Part shown: positions 63,260-64,000 of the stretch, in pieces | How the letters are laid out: each line of letters opens with the position of its first letter | How positions within the stretch are numbered: position 1 is the first letter of the stretch | Assembly (NCBI GenBank): GCA_020632875.1 | Contig: JACKET010000005.1 | Coordinates: 1 to 64,000 of the forward strand | Origin: Alphaproteobacteria bacterium | GTDB taxonomy: Bacteria; Myxococcota_A; UBA796; GCA-2862545 | Length of the DNA: 64,000 bases | Direction: 5' to 3' | Made by a program: the position numbers and the translations under genes | Notes under the pieces: generated by a model | Seen by the model: only the letters and a program-made list of their open reading frames with translations | The model's database searches: none | What the model was told of the DNA's origin: nothing

Positions 63260-64000
63260 ATGCTCTGGTTGGCCCTCGCACACGCGGCGGAGGAACCCGG
63301 ATGGTGGGTCCGGGAGGCCGTGGGCGTCGGCGGCTGGCCGAGCGGCGCGGTGAACGACCTGCGCGTGCAGTGGCGCGCGCCGCTGTACCGGTCCGAGAGC
63401 ATCGTGTTCCGCGACACCTACGCGGGTGCCGGAGCCCGCCTCGCCGTGACGCCCGCCTACGTGGATGTCGGTCCTCGCGTGTCACTCGCGCCCATCGACG
63501 TGTTCGACCTCGATCTGCAGGCGTCGTTCGTCGGGTACTGGCGCACGCGCTTCGGCCCGATGCCGTTCTCCGAGCTGCGCGGCACGCTCGAGGCCGACCG
63601 GGGCGCGCGGGACGACGCGATCCGCACGTGGGCGGTCGTCCTCACCGCCGCGCCGACGCTGAAGGTCGCGCTGGGCCCGATCGTCGCGTTCGACGCGTGG
63701 TCCGTCCAGCACTGGCGGTTCCACCGCCCCGCCGGGGTCGACGCGCCGTACACCTACGAGCCCTACAACGACATGATCCTCGGCTGGGCCGACACGATGG
63801 TCGAGCACCAGGCCGTGGTCATGCTCACCGTGCTGCCCGGCGACGACGGGCCGCTCCTGTGGATCGGTCCGACGTACCGCGACCGGATGGCGCTCGTCTC
63901 GAAGGACCGCAGCATCTGCCTCGGCGGCATCGTGATGACCCGTCCCATCGTGGAGGACTGGGCGCCCCAGGCCGTGGTCCAGGTGCTGCCCTACCTCCGC
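63260..64000 (+). CDS. outer-membrane protein (partial, 3' end outside the window)
   Basis: 247 residues visible, from ATG 63260, with GGAGGTCGG directly upstream. Signal peptide MLWLALAHAAEEP, then an aromatic- and Gly-rich strand pattern (VGVGGWPSGAVNDLRVQWRAPLY; ARLAVTPAYVDVGPRVSLAPIDVFDLDLQASFVGYW; LTVLPGDDGPLLWIGPTYRDRMALVS). Large periodic strands fit an outer-membrane barrel or porin-like protein. There is no stop codon before the window ends. Confidence 0.75.
   Translation, partial: MLWLALAHAAEEPGWWVREAVGVGGWPSGAVNDLRVQWRAPLYRSESIVFRDTYAGAGARLAVTPAYVDVGPRVSLAPIDVFDLDLQASFVGYWRTRFGPMPFSELRGTLEADRGARDDAIRTWAVVLTAAPTLKVALGPIVAFDAWSVQHWRFHRPAGVDAPYTYEPYNDMILGWADTMVEHQAVVMLTVLPGDDGPLLWIGPTYRDRMALVSKDRSICLGGIVMTRPIVEDWAPQAVVQVLPYLR

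Overview
The window is 64 kb of very GC-rich chromosome, packed with genes on both strands. It most resembles a myxobacterium-like member of the Myxococcota. The evidence is a secreted trypsin with a C-terminal tail of the MYXO-CTERM type (Gly-rich stretch, one hydrophobic helix, terminal Arg cluster), many very short lipoprotein signals, TSP3/OmpA surface proteins, a TIGR02996 plus leucine-rich-repeat protein, a large Ser/Thr kinase-ATPase-TPR regulator, and an ECF sigma/FecR-type pair. I saw no tRNA, rRNA, insertion sequence, phage gene or CRISPR array. Overlaps of 1 or 4 nt (TGATG, GTGA, ATGA) are common and define the operons.

Layout. 1-2888: a partial zinc-ribbon protein, a lipoprotein, a secreted protein and the trypsin. 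2892-8892: a six-gene minus-strand operon (fatty acyl-AMP ligase, acyl carrier protein, acyl-CoA-dehydrogenase-like enzyme, luciferase-like monooxygenase, PlsC-type acyltransferase with a zinc-ribbon tail, GNAT-like protein); this is the best candidate for a new acyl-lipid pathway. 8898-15321: M14 peptidase, CotH-like lipoprotein, secreted glycerophosphodiester phosphodiesterase, DUF1963 protein and unknowns. 15387-19989: ECF sigma factor, FecR-like regulator, TSP3/OmpA protein and a secreted unknown. 20020-21809: GMC oxidoreductase with a Tat-type small partner. 21813-30032: surface proteins, including a TonB-dependent receptor that carries its own TonB-C-like domain, its partner lipoprotein, a lipoprotein sulfatase on an Asp/Ser/Thr/Ala linker and a PDZ protein. 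30083-33972: a Cys-rich protein, a BRCT-SWIM protein coupled to an STM4014-like ATP-grasp enzyme, and a TIGR02996/LRR protein. 34053-37064: two short-chain reductases flanking a LysR regulator whose control region has a clear operator-like palindrome.

37183-39845 pairs a C-type-lectin-like lipoprotein with a 745-residue polytopic membrane protein. It is followed by the only long gene-free stretch, 39846-41251, which is a layered repeat array: three large conserved hairpins, 46-bp sub-repeats, a variable short-repeat tract and two inverted pairs of 25-bp elements. 41252-49771 holds a HEAT-like lipoprotein, a duplicated-domain secreted protein, a histidine kinase, FadH divergent from a hotdog protein, and a di-haem cytochrome lipoprotein with a small barrel protein. 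49889-57855 holds membrane proteins (one probably frameshifted), a dolichol-kinase-like enzyme coupled to the 1215-residue kinase-ATPase, and a DUF4331 protein with a lipoprotein. 57857-64000 carries DUF1279, TPR, BON-LysM, DUF2780-like, methyltransferase-like and OmpA-like genes and the start of an outer-membrane protein.

Much of the window is cell-envelope and secreted functions. Functional names rest on motifs read by eye; no database search was possible.
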